64,000 nt of DNA from Maea johnstoni (GCA_963942565.1 OZ012695.1:10738358-10802357); one strand, 5' to 3'. Shown: positions 12,076 to 25,176, numbered from the stretch's first letter. Notes: generated by a model from the sequence alone, not told the origin. Program-made: numbers and translations.

Positions 12076-12295
12076 GAGACCATCTTTTCTTTGGTTTGGT
12101 TAAGCCTTGGGTTCGACATGGGCCTTGTTCAGAACCATAAACGTTGATCCAACGTATCCCGTTCAGATCGTCATCGCAAGTGAACGTTGATACCGTTCAG
12201 AATCAGTTTTCTCACCACGTTGATCAACGTTGATGGTCCTGAACAACGCCCAGTCGAACACAAGGCTAAACCAAACCAAAGAAAACTTGCCCCTG
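12076..12295 (+). mobile_element. Palindromic MITE P, copy 1
   Basis: Between 12,085 and 12,285 the arms TTTTCTTTGGTTTGGTTAAG and its complement enclose complementary blocks with CAACGTTGATCAACGTTGAT. The right side extends to CTTGCCCCTG. The same 201-bp unit recurs inverted at 12,500-12,700. Confidence 0.75.
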
Positions 12296-12490
12296 GTTAT
12301 CAGGTACATCAAAGTTATGCCACTGGAGACCATCCATCTCAAGATGGGCCTTTTTGTAAAGGATAATTCATATGTGTAACAGTCTGATATATAGTTTTGT
12401 ATTGAATTAGAATTGATTCAAGGTTTTTAGTGCTGCCCTCTATTATCTTATTTTGGTACTTTAGTGGTCAGAGCAAGTTGACCACTAATC

Positions 12491-12710
12491 TGGGGCGAGT
12501 TTTCTTTGGTTTGGTTTCGCCTCGTGTTCGACTGGGCGTTGTTCAGAACCATCAACGTTGATGAACGTGGTGGGAAAACGGAATCTGAACGGTATCAACA
12601 TTTACTTGCGATGACGATCTGAACGGGATACGTTGGATCAACGTTGATGGTTTTGAACAAGGCCCACGTCGAACCCCAGGCTTAACCAAACCAAAGAAAA
12701 CCCGCCCCTG
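12491..12710 (-). mobile_element. Palindromic MITE P, copy 2 (inverted)
   Basis: The outer ends CTGGGGCGAGTTTTC and GAAAACCCGCCCCTG suggest a hAT-type CAGGGGCG terminus. The 201-bp core at 12,500-12,700 is the reverse complement of copy 1, about 215 bp away. Confidence 0.75.
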
Positions 12711-13217
12711 GTTTTCCAAGTATATTTTTAGCCATTGTGATGTCATAACTGGGCAGGGCTCACTTTCTACCCAGCTCTTGAGAGAGAAGGAGCACACAGC
12801 CGGTAATTATAGGAATTAGCTTTTTTAGTCCATTTCAATATATTTACTTGTATTTCCTTAGTTAAGCCGGTTTGTGTTATAGTATTCTTAGAGATGTTTT
12901 TTTTTCATTATTTTCAGTAAACCATCATATCATCCATTAGAGACATATAAAAGAACGTCAGATCACATGTATCAGAATCAAATACAGATTTCTCAAACAA
13001 GATTTGAACTTTGTCGTTGGTCACCACAAAAAGTAAGGTCTATACTCAAATATACTCACATCTTAGCTGTATTCTTTAATTCATAATATATTGAAGTGAA
13101 TCATTTGACCTTTAATTTATTCATGCGTTGATCAAAGCATTGATCGTCCTGACTTTTTAACAATATCTCTCCCGCCCAAATATTTTTCGGAAAAAAATTG
13201 TAGTAGAAATGCTGACC
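12711..13217. other. Intron sequence, no gene seen
   Basis: No exon or clear repeat. Confidence 0.35.
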
Positions 13218-13409
13218 GGTACCAAGGGCCTGGCTCATGGCCATGTGATCTAAGGCGTTCTAATGTGTCTGGATTCCAATCCCACCCGGGTTATGTGAGA
13301 AAGTTGCCAGTGACTTGGGGTTAGGTGGTGGTTTTCACCGGGTACTCTGGTTTCCTCCACCGGTTATAACCGTAAAATGGCAGAAAAAGTGAAACAAAAA
13401 AAAAAATGA
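13218..13409 (+). repeat. tRNA-derived SINE
   Basis: A box-B-like segment (GGATTCCAATCCCACC) is followed by a central block with CCGGGTACTCTGGTTTCCTCC-type sequence and a short A-rich tail (13,397-13,409). That central block resembles a domain shared by many marine-animal SINEs. About 190 bp. Confidence 0.65.
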
Positions 13410-13575
13410 AATTCAAAATTCAAATTGGTACCAAGCCCACAGCTCCATAAACAAACATCTATGTGAATATCATTAAGTTCAAAGCTATTCTTAAAAGTAG
13501 ATCCAGAAGACACTTGTAGTCAAGGATATCTCTTAGCATAAATTAGGCTAGAATGGTTTAACTGTGTTTACTTAC

Positions 13576-13675
13576 CTCCATACTGATGTGGCCTTCCTTG
13601 AACGTCTCAAAATCTGTGAACTTGTGAAACGCATCCCTATAATTTGTGGCCATCTGGACTCTCACATTTTTCAGT
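13576..13675 (-). CDS. Host gene exon, 100 bp
   Basis: The acceptor is CCTGTTCAAG and the donor GAG|GTAAGT. One base completes Arg, then 33 codons follow (LKNVRVQMATNYRDAFHKFT... ending HISME). Confidence 0.7.
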
Positions 13676-14031
13676 CTTGAACAGGGTGGATAAAGAAAAA
13701 AGAGGTGTAGGTCAGTGGCAGATAGGAAAGAGATTCAAGGAGTTATAGATAACTCTTTTACAATGCAAAATGATGAATTTCATGCTAGAATTGTCACTTT
13801 TCTTTAGTTCTGCTCAAAAGCAATGAAGTACACCTACCCCTATGACGAAAAATGCTTTCCCTCATTTTAGATAAACATCCCAAACAGTAATGTGTGATAT
13901 CTTTTTCACCAGGGTCTCTTTTGGAAAATATATAGAGAAATTTAGTACAAAACCCGACAACAGCTCTTCTCCAAATAGTTTGTGCAAGAGTTGAGCACTC
14001 TATTGTCTGCTCCACTGAGACCTTGATGCTA

Positions 14032-15166
14032 CCCCGCCCAACTGGTGACAATGTTTTGGTCAAAACGTGGTCGACCCATGTTTGGAACATGGTCAACAAT
14101 GGTCTGACAACGTTTTCTGACCATGTTTTTTTACTTTGTTCTGACCATGTTCATAGATGACCATGTTTTATGTTTGGAACATGGTCAACTCTGGTTTGTC
14201 ACTGCTTTCTGACTTTTATGTTGACCTTGTTCTGACCGTGTTCTAACCATGTTAATAGTTGACCGTGTCTCATGTTTCGAACTTTAAATCACAAACAAGA
14301 AAGAAATAATATAAAATACTTTACTTATTAGAAATTGGAAACTTCTGCGAAATTTTAATATTTATTGTCAACAATTTAATCATCTGGCATAGCTGTTGAA
14401 GTTAACTAATAATTGTGTGACAGTCCCCTTTCTTATGAAATTGATACCAATCAAAGACATATTTGACCCCTGTGGTTTTTAAATAATGGCTTGTAATATT
14501 ATGGCCATGATAGATGCTTGATTATGAAGTGGCAATATTTAAACAATTTCATTATAAGCCATAATTTGACCATGTCCTAAGTTGACAGTGTTTTGACCAG
14601 GGTCGACCATGGTCAATACATGGTTACTTACGTAAGTAGGTCGAATTCTTGAGAACCACACTGTTATTGTTATTCAATTTAAAAAAAAATTTTTTTTGCT
14701 TTACATAAACAATTTTCCTTAATTAAGATAATAATTTTCTAAAACATAATAACAATTAGATTATATGCCAGTTAATTGTCCCAGTGTGGAAACTACTCTA
14801 ATAATCCACATAAGTAGATGATTGAAATCATTCAAGGGAAGGAGATTGGTCGACCTATACTGAGCCTATATATAAAGCTGCCAAAGTAAGACAAAGTTAG
14901 TAGAATGAAGAATGCCATCAAATCGCCAGTGTCACTGTCCACTGATTGCCGGTCAAGACTAATAGATAGTTCGGTCTTAAGGTACTTTAGACCTCGAAAA
15001 AGAAGCTTTTTATTGTCCAAACTAAAAGGCCACTACTCTAGCTGATACATCCTCACCCATACTAGTTAAAATGGGCTTTTGGTGTTCTTCCTCTTCCTCA
15101 AATAAGAATAAGAATAACAATAATAATGATAATAATAATAACAATAATGATGATAATAATAATAAC

Positions 15167-15206
<40 letters not shown>

Positions 15207-15214
15207 TGTTGATG

Positions 15215-15268
<54 letters not shown>

Positions 15269-15302
15269 CAAAAAAAAATATGGTGAAAATACTACTACTA
15301 CA

Positions 15303-15336
<34 letters not shown>

Positions 15337-15660
15337 TTACTTCTACTACTACTAACAATAATACTAATGATGATAATAATAATATGGAATCAACAGCCCT
15401 ACATATAACATTAGTTAGTGGAATGAAGCTGTTTTGAAAATGGAGACACCTGATGACCAAGAATGAATTAACATAAGTGGACAACTACTTAGTGGCTTTG
15501 AATGAAATATGTATTTCTGTAATAATCTACTTGTCAATCCAATTAAGATTAATATTGCTAATAAGGAATGATCAAACTATATGTCAGATTGAACATGGTT
15601 GACCATGGTCCAAACATGGTCAGACCATGGTCAAACTCAAACCCAATAGCATATCTGTAT
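14032..15660 (+). mobile_element. Element C, copy 1 (truncated)
   Basis: Starts CCCCGCCCAACTGGTGACAA, followed by a dense array of GACCATGTT / AACATGGTC words (to about 14,285), a unique core with AATTGATACCAATCAAAG, CAGTTAATTGTCCCAGTGTG and GGAGACACCTGATGA, and a second array to 15,650. A triplet microsatellite interrupts the core. The far terminus is missing. No coding frame. Confidence 0.8.
15100..15383. repeat. (AAT)n and (ACT)n compound microsatellite
   Basis: AAT/AAC/GAT triplets at 15,100-15,266 then ACT triplets at about 15,290-15,352, within element C copy 1. Confidence 0.97.
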
Positions 15661-15809
15661 CATCTGCTGTCATACTTTTGAAAATAACTCTGGAAATAAT
15701 TGATGGAGAATTGTTGCTTGGCTTCTAATAAACATTTTTCCTTCTAATATTTTCCAAAGATTGCACTTGTCGGAAGATGAGCAGGTGTGTTCCTGTGGCG
15801 CAGTGAGGG

Positions 15810-16023
15810 TTAACCCTCCAAATGCTGAGGCTACTTTCGTCTAAAGCTCAAGGACTCAACGATTTTTGAACACCATCTAAACCCTGTCATGTTGGTATTC
15901 ATTAGATAGCTCTTGCTGAGTACTCTCAGATGAGTACCCATGTGCCAGGGTTTTGGTCATTTTTGAGGTTTTTTGTACCATTTTGTATTGGCCAAATTAG
16001 CTACCAGCAGCATAAGGGGTAAA
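15810..16023 (-). mobile_element. MITE H, copy 2, abutting a splice donor
   Basis: Reverse complement of 9,957-10,170. Starts TTAACCCTCCAAATGCTGAG and ends CAGCAGCATAAGGGGTAAA. The right end lies 5 bases from the host exon end at 16,029, so the intron begins GTCAGTTTACCCC. Confidence 0.7.
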
Positions 16024-16028
16024 CTGAC

Positions 16029-16114
16029 CTGTGTTCCAATTCTGTATCATTCATTGGCAGCACTAGATGTGAACTGTCAGTCAGCTCCGTAAAGCTCTCC
16101 AGAAGCTCAGCCAC
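16029..16114 (-). CDS. Host gene exon, 86 bp
   Basis: The acceptor is TTTGTTTGTGTAG and the donor AG|GTCAGT. It encodes 28 codons (VAELLESFTELTDSSHLVLP...) plus two bases (AG) that make Arg with the first base of the next exon. A MITE end sits just inside the donor. Confidence 0.7.
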
Positions 16115-16342
16115 CTACACAAACAAAGAGTATTTCAATCTAGTCTGCAAACACAACCTCACTCAAAGTGCCAACAGTACTTTTTTATGAAAGACACATG
16201 TGAAAAACATTTGTTGGGGTATTGTTGAACTCAATGGAACAACAAATCAGTCTTTTTCTTGTAAGGTTTTGCTTCATAAGGAAGATATTCCCAAATGAAC
16301 CAGAGTATCACATACCAATAAAGAGTGGCATCAAATGCACAT

Positions 16343-17790
16343 CCCTGCTGAACTGGTGACAATATTCCTGACAGGGTCTGACACTTAGATTTCAGGCTAG
16401 GGGCCCAAAAAAGTTTTTTGATAAATTTAGTGGTCAAAAACAAGATTTCTGCACTATTATATATACTATTTCGGGCGCCTTATTGTAAGTCTGAAAAATC
16501 TAGGGGCCCACAGCAAAATCTAGGGGCATATGCCCCTGGGCTCCTGGGAATGTCGAACCCTGATTCCATAGTCAAAACTTGGTCGACCATGTTTGGAACA
16601 TGGTTGACAATGGTCTGACACCATTTTCTGACCATGTCATTTTGACATTGTTCTGACCATGTTCATAGTTGCCTGTGTTTCATGTTTGTAACATGGTAAA
16701 TCTTGGTCTGTCACTGCTTTCTGACTTTTTAAGTTTCATGCTTGGAACTTTGAAGTCACAAACAAGAAAGAAATATATAAAGGTACTTTACTTATTAGAA
16801 ATTCGATACTTCTGAGGATTTTTTATTCTCAAGAATTCGTGACCTATTTACGTAAATGACCATGTTTTGACCATGGTCAACCATGGTCAAAACACTGTCA
16901 ACTTAGGACATGGTCAAATCATGTCCAATATGACAATATAATGAAATAGTTTATAACATTGCCAAAACTATTGACATAGTTTAACCTATGATAGGCCACA
17001 ATTTGACCATGTGATAAGTTGACAGTTTTTGACCAAGGTCGGCCATGGGCAAACATGGTACGTCATTTATGTAAATAGGTCATAAATTCTTGAGAACCAG
17101 ATTGTCATTATATGTTTGTTTTTTGTGATTTTCCTTAAAGTTTAACATAATAATTTTCTAAAACATTATAACAATCAGATTACATGTCAGTTAATTATCC
17201 CAGTGTAGTAACTACTCTAATAGTCCACATAAATCGGTTATGGAAATCATTCAAGGGCAGGAGTTTGGTTTGCCTATACCGAGCCTATAGGTAAAGCTGC
17301 CAAAGTAAGACACAGTTGATTGAATGAAGCTGTTTTGAAAATGGAGACACCTTATGATAAAGAATATTTTTAACATATATAGACAGCTACATCTTGGCTC
17401 TGAATGAAATATGAATTTCTGTAATTATCTACTTGTCAATCCAATTAAGATTAATATTGATAATAAGGAATGATCAAATCATATGTCAGATTGAACATGG
17501 TCGACCATGGTCCAAACATGGTGGTCAAACTCAAACCCAATAGCATATCTGACCATGTTTGACCATGTTTTAAACATCAACGTTAAATGGCCAACATGGT
17601 CAAACCATGGTCAGAACATGGTCAGAAGAACATGTTTCGACCATGGTCAAAACATGGTATTTCTGAAATAATCCACTACTAATAGAATTGACTATTGTGG
17701 CCATTATACGTTGATTGTTAAAACATAGTCCACCATGGTCAGAAATGCTATTGGGTTTGAGTTTGATCATGGTCTGACCATGGTCCACAA
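16343..17790 (+). mobile_element. Element C, copy 2
   Basis: Starts CCCTGCTGAACTGGTGACAA. A hAT-like MITE (16,372-16,562) is inserted near the start. The core is rearranged, with an inverted piece at about 16,820-16,990. Palindrome-word arrays lie at 16,560-16,720, 17,500-17,660 and 17,720-17,790. Confidence 0.75.
16372..16562. mobile_element. 191-bp hAT-like MITE in element C copy 2
   Basis: The ends are CAGGGTCTGACA and TGTCGAACCCTG. Flanks ATTCCTGA and ATTCCATA are an 8-bp target duplication with two changes, as expected for hAT. Inside are paired TAGGGGCCCA motifs. Confidence 0.78.
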
Positions 17791-18077
17791 CAGGGAATTA
17801 GCCAGTATTTAGAAACTGGGTGCCTAAAATTAGCAATTGTTAAATTTTTTGGCATCCACAATATACTCAGATTTCAACCATAAACATGTATAAATGCATC
17901 AAAATAAGGTATGATATCCTTATACAATGTCATGGAAATTACATGGAGATGAAAAAAGTCAATTATACGCTTGAGATGGACATTTTAAGAAATTCCTCAA
18001 AGAAAAATTTGGGTGTCCTAAGGGGTGCTTTTTGAGGCTTTGGTTGTCCAAAAAGACACCCAGACGCCCTGCTGGCT
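17791..18077. mobile_element. MITE D, copy 1
   Basis: Shares AGGATTTAGAAACTGG-type start, an ACCATAAACATGTAT block, an AAATTCCTCA block and a GCCCTGCTGGCTAAGAC end with 47,010-47,170 and 47,968-48,275. The ends are roughly complementary (TTAGCCAG / CTGGCTAA). Confidence 0.65.
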
Positions 18078-18944
18078 AAGACCATGGTCCACAATGTTCA
18101 ACCTGACCATGTTTGGACCATGTCCAATCTGACACATAGTTTGATCATTCCTTAACTATCTATTTTTCATTGACTAGACCAGTAGTTTATTACAGAAATA
18201 GATATTTCATTCAAAGCCAAGAAGTAGATGTATATTTAATTACATTCATTATCATCAGGCATCTCCATTTTCAAAAGCAGCTTCATTCCATTAAACTCAC
18301 TTTGGCAGGTTTATATATAGGCTCAGTATAGGCAGACCAAACTTTTGTCTTGAGTGATTTCCAACGTCTTTTTATGTGGATTATTAGAGTAGTTAACACA
18401 CTCGGACAATCAACTGACAGATAATCTGATTGTTATAATGGTTTAGAAAATTATTATCTTAAACTTTTAGATAGATTATTTAGGTAAAGCAAAAATATAA
18501 TGACAATGTTGCTCTCAAGACCTAGTTACATAAGTGACCGTGTTTTGACCATGGTAGACCAGAGTCAAAACACGGTCATCTTGGGACATGGTCAACTGGA
18601 TGACTACATCCAATTTGACTATGGTTAATCATGTGCGGCGTTGTGGAGGACTGTCTATGGTCCTTCTGCAACTGAAAGACCCCTTGGAACTATTCGTGAA
18701 GAGAAGGGAATTTCTTCCCGGTTCCGGGTTTTTATCTCTTCTTGATATGACCTAAGCTGTTGAAAGCGACGTAAAACCCAATTCCTTCCTTCCTTCTTTG
18801 ATTGGGATAATTTCATATCAAAGGGGACTGACACACGATTAGTAGTAAACATCCACATAACATGGTCAGAAAACGGTGTCGACCATGTTCCAAACATGGT
18901 CGACCGTGTTTTGACCATGCAACATTGTCACCAGTTTGGCGGGG
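18078..18944 (-). mobile_element. Element C, copy 3
   Basis: Minus orientation. The terminus CCCCGCCAAACTGGTGACAA reads from 18,944. A foreign segment of about 210 bp (18,628-18,840) with an ACGTAAAACCCAATTCCTTC block looks like a SINE or MITE inserted in it. It lies head to head with copy 4. Confidence 0.75.
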
Positions 18945-20208
18945 ACCGTGTTCTGACCATGTTCATAGTTGACCATGTTTGGAACATGGTCAACTCTGGT
19001 CTTTCACTTTTTATGGTCTGACTTTTTATGTTGACCTTGTTCCGACCTTGTTCTGACCATGTTCATAGTTGACCATGTTTCATGTCCCCTTTGTTATGAA
19101 ATTGATCCCAATCAAAGACATATTTGACAACTGTGTTTTTTTAATAATGAATAGGTAATGATATGACTACAATAGATGCTTGATTATGGAGTGGGCTATA
19201 TTATATTCCATTGTATTGTTATATTGGACATGATTGGCCATAATTTAATCATAGGCCACAATTTGACCATGTCCTAAATTGACAGTGTTTTGACCATGGT
19301 TGACCATGGTCAAAACATGGTCATTTACGTAAATAGGTCGCGAATTCTTGAGAACCACATTGTCATTATTTATGTTTTTTCTTGAGTTTTTTTTGCTTTA
19401 CATAAACACTATTCCTTGAAGTTTAACATAATAATTTTCTAAAACACTATAACAATCAGATCATATGTCAGTTAATTGTCCCAGTGTGGTAACTTCTCTA
19501 ATAATCCACATAAATCGATGATGGAAATAATTCAAAGGCAGGAGTTTGGTCGGCCCATACTGAGTCTATATATACAGCTGCCTAAGTAAGATACAGTTAG
19601 TGAAATGAAGCTGTTTTGAAAATGGAGACACCTGATGATAAAGAATGTTTCAACATAAGTAATCAGCTACTTCTTGGCTTTGAATGAAATATGTAATTCT
19701 GTAATTATGTACTTGTCAATCCAATTAAGATTAATATTGATGATAAGGAATGATCAAACTATATGTCAGATTGAACATGGTCCAAACATGGTCAGGTTGG
19801 ACATGGTCAACCATGGTACAAACATGGTCGGACCATGGTCAAACTCAAACCCAATAGCATATCTGACCATGTTAGACCATGTCTTAAACATCAAAGTTAA
19901 ATGGCCACCACGGTCAAACCATGGTTGACCATAGTCAATTCTGACCATGGTTGACCATAGTCAATTCTGACCATGGTTGACCATAGTCAATTCTGACCAT
20001 GGTCAGAACATGGTCAGAAGAGCATGTTTCGACCATGGTCAGAACATGGTCAGAACATAGGCAGAGGAACGTGTTTCGACCATGTTCTGACAATGGTGGC
20101 CATTTAACGTTGATGTTTGAAACATGGTCGACCACGTTCCTTGACCATGTTTCAACCATGGTCTGAACATGGTCGACCATTTTTTGACGATGATCCAATT
20201 CGGCAGGG
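18945..20208 (+). mobile_element. Element C, copy 4
   Basis: Core and both arrays are present; the far terminus is CCAATTCGGCAGGGG near 20,195-20,208. Near 19,922-20,000 a 26-bp unit (CCATGGTTGACCATAGTCAA plus TTCTGA) is repeated three times. The near terminus is lost at the junction with copy 3. Confidence 0.78.
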
Positions 20209-20475
20209 GTGTCAGACCATAGTCAATCATATTCCAAACATAGTCAACCATGTTTTGACCATGGAACATTGTCACCAGTTGGGTGGGGTAAATTAACACA
20301 CTGGGACAATTATCTGACATATAATCTGATCATTATGTTTTAGAAAGGTATTATGTTAGAATTATAAGAAAATTGTTTATGTAAAGCAAAAATAAACACA
20401 ACCAATTGTTCCAAAACTTGTCGACCACATTTTGACCATGGAACATTGTCACCAGTTGGGAGGGGTTGTGAGGGC
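20209..20475 (-). mobile_element. Element C fragments
   Basis: Two terminal pieces reading AACATTGTCACCAGTTGGG on the plus strand (20,262 and 20,440) with part of the core between them. Confidence 0.65.
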
Positions 20476-20520
20476 TTTCCACTGGTCAATAGTGGACCTT
20501 CAGCAATATTCTAACACCAT

Positions 20521-20767
<247 letters not shown>

Positions 20768-20788
20768 GTATCATTATTTCTAGATTAC

Positions 20789-20863
20789 CTTGCTTTTCAC
20801 ATGAGAGCCGAGCAGTAACTCGTTACTTGTCTTCACCGCCTGGATCTGCTCGTCTAGGTAGCC
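20789..20863 (-). CDS. Host gene exon, 25 codons
   Basis: The acceptor is ACCACCCCAG and the donor AAG|GTAATC; both phase 0. It encodes [20 protein letters not shown] then HVKSK. The donor is about 25 bp from a 240-bp (AT)n tract in the following intron. Confidence 0.7.
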
Positions 20864-21452
20864 CTGGGGTGGTCAAAAAAAAACAATAAATTATCATAAC
20901 ATGTAACCAATGCTCATTTCTATTGAGTGCCAAAAATGTTACACCCGATATCAGAATTTTTGTTCATGAAGCATGTTAGTTGAATAATTTCTATTTCTTG
21001 CTAGGAATTTTCTCTTTTCTTTAGTTGTGCAAACCCTTAAGGCCCTGTAGACAGCTATTCCAGTTAGCGATACAGTACAACTCATACTCTAATGACTGGA
21101 ATAACTGTCAAGACATGTACTTCCCTAAATAGAGAATTGGTTTCTCTAGTCCATGACCCACACTGCGTCATTTTCCCTTGATATTTCCATACCTTTGAAT
21201 TCCCCTGATTTGGCTTTCACTTGATATATGTTTATGAGGGCCATCTTCTATATCTATCACTCTCAGGCTACACTGGCACAATAGTCCCCCTTTTAAAGGT
21301 AAACTGCCAGGCTATCTAGACTGGAGGTGCGTTTTCCGCTTGGCCAATAAGGGTTAAAAAACAATGATGTACATCTAATTTTCTGTTATAATTGCACTCC
21401 CTCATACAGGCCATACCCCCTCCACAGAAACTTGTTATGAGTATAAACTGAC

Positions 21453-21521
21453 CTTGAGCATATTAGCATAGGCATTGTACATCCCTTCCTCTTCTGCCGC
21501 GACACAGCCTTTCACAAACAT
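21453..21521 (-). CDS. Host gene exon, 23 codons
   Basis: The acceptor is TGTCATTGTAG and the donor AAG|GTCAGT; both phase 0. It encodes MFVKGCVAAEEEGMYNAYAN followed by MLK. It lies between C-element copies. Confidence 0.68.
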
Positions 21522-21807
21522 CTACAATGACAGGATATAACAATGATGTATCTGACAAGCTCCTAGCACAACTGACTTTCACAAACAACTACAATGACAC
21601 AACACAACAATGATGTAACTCAAGCTCCTAGCCAGGGACTTACCCAGGCAGGAGTCAGGGAGTCATTATGACTCCCAAACTCCAGATTATTGGCCAAATG
21701 ACATCCAGTTGTATTTTGTAAGATTTTCTGTATTTGTTATGTCAAAGGAAATATTTTAACAGTTTGAATTATAGAAGATAATAGGTACATTGAATGATGT
21801 AGAAAAG

Positions 21808-23073
21808 CATGTTTGGAACATGGTCGACACCGTTTTCTGACCATGTTATTTTGACCTTGTTCTGACCGTGTTCTTACCATGATCATAGTTGACCATGTTC
21901 AATGTTTGGAACTTTAAAGTCACAAACAAGAAATAAATATATAAAGGTACTTTAAATTGCATACTTCTGATGATTTTTTATATTTATTGATAACAATTTG
22001 ATTATCTGGCATAGCTGTGGATATTTATTGATAATTGTGTGTCAGTCCCCTTTGTTATGAAATTGATCCCAATCAAAGACATATTTGACAACTGTGTTTT
22101 TTGGTAATGGTTAGGTAATATTATGACCACAATAGATGCTTGATGATGGAGTGGCTATGTTATATTCCATTGTATTGTTATATTGTTTAATCATAGGCCA
22201 CAATTTGACCATGTCCTAAGTTGATAGTCATTTGACCATGGTCAACCAGGGTCAAAACACGGTCATTTACGTAAATAGGTAGCGAATTCTTGAGAACCAC
22301 ATTGTCATTATATATGTTTTTTCTTGTTTTTGTTTTTTTGCTTTACATAAACAATTTTCCTTAAAAGTTTAACATAATAATTTTCTAAAACATTATAATA
22401 ATCAAATCATATGTCAGTTAATTGTCCCAGTGTAGTAACTTCTCTAATAATCTACATAAATAGATAATGGAAATCATTCAAAGGCAGGAGTTTGGTTGGC
22501 CCATACTGAGCCTATATATATATAGCTGCCGAAGTAAGATACAGTTAGTGGAATGAAGCCGTTTTGAAAATGGAGACACCTGATGATAAAGAATGTATCA
22601 ACATAAGTAGACAGCTACTTCTAGGCTTTGAATGAAATATGTATTTCTGTAATTATCTACTTGTCAAACCAATTAAGATTAATATTGATAATAAAGAATG
22701 ATCAAACTATATGTCAGATTGAACATGGACCCTGGTTCAAACATGGTCAGGTTGGACATGTTCAACCATGGTCCAAACATGATCAGACCCTGGTCAAACA
22801 CAAACCCAATAACATATCTGACCATGTTTTACCATGTTTTAAACATCAACGTTAAATGGCCACCACGGTCAAACCATGGTTGACCATGGTCAGAAGAACA
22901 TGTTTCGACCATGGTCAGAACATGGTCAGAAGAATATGTTTCGACTATGTTCTGACAATGGTGGCCATTTAACATTGATGTTTGAAACATGATCGACCTT
23001 GTTCCTTGACCATGTTTCAACCATGGTCTGAACATGGTCGACCATGTTTCGACAATGATCCAATTCTGCAGGG
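21808..23073 (+). mobile_element. Element C, copy 5
   Basis: Starts inside the first array (CATGTTTGGAACATGGTCGA) and ends at CCAATTCTGCAGGG. Core matches copy 4. Confidence 0.78.
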
Positions 23074-23422
23074 ATGTCAATATATAAGGCTGCTATGAAC
23101 ATTCTTGTAAATTGGGTAACTAACTTTCTAACCCCTAAATTTAAAAAAATCCTCAATTTTGACCCCCTGTTTCCAAATCCTGGGTAACACCCTGCTCCTA
23201 GCACAACTTTCACAAACAACTACAATGACACAACACAACAATGATGTAACAAAAGCTCCTAGTGCAACTGACTTTCCCAAACATCTAAAATGACATGATA
23301 CAATAATGATGTAACTTATACTTAAAGGGCTGAGCTTGTTGACCTGACAAATGGGCATAATTCTGAAAAGAAAATCCATATATAAGGACAGAGTTATCAG
23401 AGAAAACACCTTGACAATCAAT

Positions 23423-24753
23423 CCCTGCCGAATTGGAACATTGTCTAAACATGGTCGACCATGTTCAGACCATGGTTGAAACATGGTCAAGGAACATAGT
23501 CGACCATGTTTCAAACATCAACGTTAAATGGTCACCATTGTCAGAACATGGTCGAAACATATTCTTCTGACCATATAATGCTCCGACCATGGTTGACCAT
23601 GGTGAGATTAATTGACTATGGTCAACCATGGTTTAACCGTGGTGGCCATTTAACATCGATAGTTAAAACATAGTCAACCATGGTCAGAAATACTATTTAG
23701 TTTGTCAGTTTGACCATGGTCTGACCATGTGCAAACTGACCATGTTTGAACCATATCCAATCTGACATATACATTGATCTATTCTTAATATCAATATAGA
23801 TTTTTAATTGACAAGACAAGTAGATTATATAAGAAATACATATTTCCTTCAAAGTTAAGAAGTAGTTATATATGTTAGTATAATCTTTATCATAAGGTGT
23901 CTCCATTTTCAAAACAGCTTCATTCAACTAACTGTATCTTACTTTGGCAGCTTTATATATAGGCTCAATATAGGCCGACCAATTACTCCTGCCTTTGAAT
24001 GATTTCCATTTCACCAATATATGTGGATTATTAGAGAAGTTACTAACCTGGGATGATTGACTGATATATGATCTCATTGTTATAATGTTTTAGAAAATTA
24101 TTATCTTAAACTTTAAGGAAAATTGTTTATGTAAAGCAAAAATAAACACAAGAAAAAACAAATATAATGACAATGTGGTTTTCAAGAATTTTGCGACCTA
24201 TTTACATAAATGAACATGTTTTGACCATGGTCAACCATGGTCAAAACACTGTCAACTTAGGACATGGTCAAACTGTGGCCTATGGCTAAACTATGGCCAA
24301 TCATGTCCAATATGACAATGTAACGAAAGTTTATAACATTGCCACTCCATAATCAAGCATCTATTGTGGTCATGATATTACCAAACCATTATCAAAAACC
24401 ACAGAGGTCAAACTAGTGTATGATTGGGATTAATTAGTTATTAGTAAAGTACCTTTATATATTTATTTCTTGTTTGTGACTTTTAAGTTCCAAACATGGA
24501 ACATGGTTAACTATGATCATGGTCAGAACACGGTCAGAACATGGTCTGAAGAAGGTCAACATAAAAAAGTCACAGAGCAGTGACAGACCTGATTTGATTA
24601 TGTTCCAAACACGAAACACTGTCAACTATGAACATAATCAGAACACAGTCAGAACAAGGTCAAAATAACATGTGTGTCAGACCATTGTCGCCCATGTTCC
24701 AAACATGGTCGACCACATTTTGACCACGGAACATTGTCACCTGTTCGGCGGGG
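23423..24753 (-). mobile_element. Element C, copy 6, both termini present
   Basis: Reading on the minus strand it starts CCCCGCCGAACAGGTGACAA (24,753) and ends CCAATTCGGCAGGG (23,423). The two ends are 14-bp TIRs with three differences (CCCCGCCGAACAGG against CCCTGCCGAATTGG). 1,331 bp, no coding frame. The best copy for defining the family. Confidence 0.8.
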
Positions 24754-25078
24754 AGTACCTTCAACATTTTTCTGAGACCATGCAATGTATGCACACATTC
24801 AGAACAAGGAAAAATGATGAAAGACATTAAGCTTTCATGTGGTAGAGGTGTCAAAAAATGAAATTTAGAATTCATTGCAATTAAGCAAATTTCAGTTTTT
24901 GAAAAATTTACCATTGAAAAGCAATCTGACAATATCTTGGACCATATTATTTCAATTGTTTGAAATTATTACAATTAAATCTTCTTAGGCCTGCAGGTAT
25001 TCATTCATTGACATGATCTTTAGCAATTATATCAGGACTTTATGTTATGGCTGTGGGTAATGTCTATAGACCCCTCAC

Positions 25079-25176
25079 CTTGTTGGCTTCCTCCATAGCG
25101 TGTTCTATGACCCCCTCCATGTATGCCGGTGTCCAGGGCTCTTGGTTGTCATTCAGCGACATCTGCCGAAACTTCT
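25079..25176 (-). CDS. Host gene exon, 98 bp
   Basis: The acceptor is TTTGTTTTAG and the donor AAG|GTGAGG. Two bases finish the split Glu codon, then 32 codons follow (KFRQMSLNDNQEPWTPAYME... ending AMEEANK). The matching phase across a 35.6-kb intron is good evidence that this is the next exon, although a small extra exon in between cannot be ruled out. Confidence 0.72.

Noticed and set aside
15071-15484. Poly-Asn, poly-Ile and poly-Tyr frames
   Set aside because: Translation of AAT/ACT triplet repeats.
19674-20320. Several 60-100 residue frames with DHG/NMV/MVE words
   Set aside because: Translations of the GACCATGGTC arrays of element C; not conserved in frame between copies.
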